The notes beneath the pieces were generated by a model, which did not search any database, was not told the origin of the DNA, and saw nothing but the letters and a program-made list of their open reading frames with translations. A stretch of 23,045 nucleotides of DNA from a virus: the IMG/VR virus record IMGVR_UViG_3300021356_000181, positions 1 to 23,045 of that record; one strand, 5' to 3'. The position numbers were made by a program, and so were the translations under genes. Shown here in pieces: positions 22,234 through 23,045 of this stretch. Within the stretch, counting starts at the first letter, position 1. Every line of letters begins with the position of its first letter.

Positions 22234-22621
22234 CTCTTTCTAAGTATCTGATAGCCATTTTTAAGCCATCTATATTATCGCCTAAGTGTCCTATAGATAA
22301 GTTGCAATGATGACAAATCCAACCCCTAAAAGTTTCTTTTTCATAGCAATGATCTAGTACTAGGCGTATATCCGATTTACCACAACATTGACAAGACTCA
22401 GGCACAGGTGGTGCTACTTTTCGTATTCTTGATACAACATCGTTATGGCTTCTCTGACAAGACTTGCAACTTGTACTCCTACAATCTCTATGGTCGCCCG
22501 TAGCCCTTCGATACAACCTGAAAGCAGACTTTGGTTTTTCTATACCACAGTGACGACAGGTGATAGTCTCTTGGCTAGGGTCGTATAAATCCACCCCATC
22601 CTCAAACAGCTCACCCTGCAT
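22211..22621 (-). CDS. Endonuclease VII-like HNH protein
   Basis: A 136-residue protein. The N-terminal part holds a zinc-ribbon-like set TCRHCGIEKP and SCKSCQ (Cys22, Cys25, Cys52, Cys55). The C-terminal part has SCQCCGKSDIRLVLDHCYEK and FRGWICHHCNLSIGHLGDN, which contains Cys77/80, Asp90-His91, Cys103/106, Asn107 and His112. This is the zinc-bound HNH core of T4 endonuclease VII (PF02945-type), common both in recombination nucleases and in free-standing homing endonucleases. It lies between helicase and polymerase. It starts within the helicase stop (TAATG), with GAGGT upstream. Confidence 0.88.
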   Translation of the reverse strand: MQGELFEDGVDLYDPSQETITCRHCGIEKPKSAFRLYRRATGDHRDCRSTSCKSCQRSHNDVVSRIRKVAPPVPESCQCCGKSDIRLVLDHCYEKETFRGWICHHCNLSIGHLGDNIDGLKMAIRYLERDGKHASI

Positions 22622-23045
22622 TATATTACCTCTCTCAGTGTAAAACTATCTGAATCAAACTTCATCTTTCCAGCCCGTCCCTCTTCACTGCAGGGGCGGT
22701 TTTTTTGTACGCTGATATACGTAGTGTTACGTTCATCATAGTCTTCTGATTCTTTGTCACGCTGCAGGTCAATGATAACAGAGGCACGTTGACCAATCAT
22801 CTTACAATACTTTGGGTCTCCGTTTTCATTGGTATGAGCGATTGTCACGATCCCTACGTTTAACTCTGCTGCCAGCTTTGACAGTCTAATAGACAGATCT
22901 GCAAGCATAGCCTCTTTGCTCTCTTCTGATGTACCTGCTACCACGTCCTGTATTGGCTCAAAGAATACAAACTTACAATCACAGGCTTGGCTAAAGAAGC
23001 GTATCTGATCACACAGTTCATCAGATCCTTGACCATCTGGTAAAT
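22621..23045 (-). CDS. Replicative DNA helicase, C-terminal part (start beyond window)
   Basis: The gene is open to the window edge, giving 141 visible residues. A GTG at 22944 is not the true start, because the frame continues upstream with CKFVFFEPIQDVVAGTSEES, a Walker B-like strand and loop. Then come SIRLSKLAAELNVGIVTIAH with the sensor His, TNENGDPKYCKMIGQRASVI and IDLQRDKESED, followed by a late strand ISVQKNRPCSEEGRAGKMKF. These are the last elements of the RecA-like domain in DnaB / T7 gp4 helicases. Whether a primase domain is fused at the N-terminus cannot be seen. The stop overlaps the endonuclease start as TAATG. Confidence 0.85.
   Translation of the reverse strand, partial: LPDGQGSDELCDQIRFFSQACDCKFVFFEPIQDVVAGTSEESKEAMLADLSIRLSKLAAELNVGIVTIAHTNENGDPKYCKMIGQRASVIIDLQRDKESEDYDERNTTYISVQKNRPCSEEGRAGKMKFDSDSFTLREVI

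Noticed and set aside
1-23045. Temperate genes, tRNAs, insertion sequences, defence systems or CRISPR
   Set aside because: No integrase, repressor, transposase, tRNA cloverleaf, toxin-antitoxin pair or repeat-spacer array was seen. Nearly every base lies in a phage gene, and the rest of the genome is outside this window.

Overview
This window looks like the middle of a tailed double-stranded DNA phage genome with a long non-contractile tail (siphovirus-type), infecting a Gram-negative and probably aquatic or marine bacterium. Evidence: a lambda-like order of head, neck, tail tube, tail chaperone, tape measure and tail tip genes; a lysis gene with a lipoprotein signal plus a C-terminal membrane helix (a unimolecular spanin layout, useful only against an outer membrane); and a replication block with T7-like family A DNA polymerase, flap-type exonuclease and B12-dependent ribonucleotide reductase, a combination common in marine phages. 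The host cannot be named from this sequence. I saw no integrase, repressor, tRNA, insertion sequence or CRISPR array.

Plus strand, 1-14492 (virion and lysis). The window opens inside a decoration-like head protein, then major capsid protein, four or five head-tail connector or completion genes, tail terminator, major tail protein, the tail assembly chaperone pair joined by a -1 frameshift at a TTTAAAT slippery site, a 770-residue tape measure protein with a 42-residue tandem repeat, three tail tip genes (distal-tail-like, DUF2163-like hub, NlpC/P60-like peptidase) and a 1147-residue J-like tail tip protein ending in a glycine-rich adhesin region. A run of small, mostly membrane-associated proteins follows, then a putative holin, putative u-spanin and M15 (VanY-type) endolysin. 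Genes are packed with ATGA or TAATG overlaps, which suggests one translationally coupled late operon.

A GC-rich hairpin with a GCAA loop and U-tract (14499-14521) separates this block from the convergent minus-strand block.

Minus strand, 14444-23045 (nucleotide metabolism and replication), read right to left: replicative helicase C-terminus (cut by the window edge), endonuclease VII-like HNH protein, DNA polymerase, putative ssDNA-binding protein (TTG start), a small unknown, 5'-3' exonuclease, PD-(D/E)XK nuclease, a small unknown, orphan DNA adenine methyltransferase, MazG-like pyrophosphohydrolase, class II ribonucleotide reductase, a second nuclease-like protein, a DUF3310 protein and two small unknown proteins. 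Together they supply helicase, polymerase, primer or flap removal, recombination nucleases and dNTPs. Promoters for both blocks probably lie mainly outside the window.

Most of the window is recognisable phage biology. The parts least explained by known families are the hairpin-rich gap at 4432-4513, the duplicated 47-residue module inside the J-like protein, the small membrane-protein cluster at 12571-13483, and the tiny basic ORF that runs antisense through the terminator into the endolysin gene.
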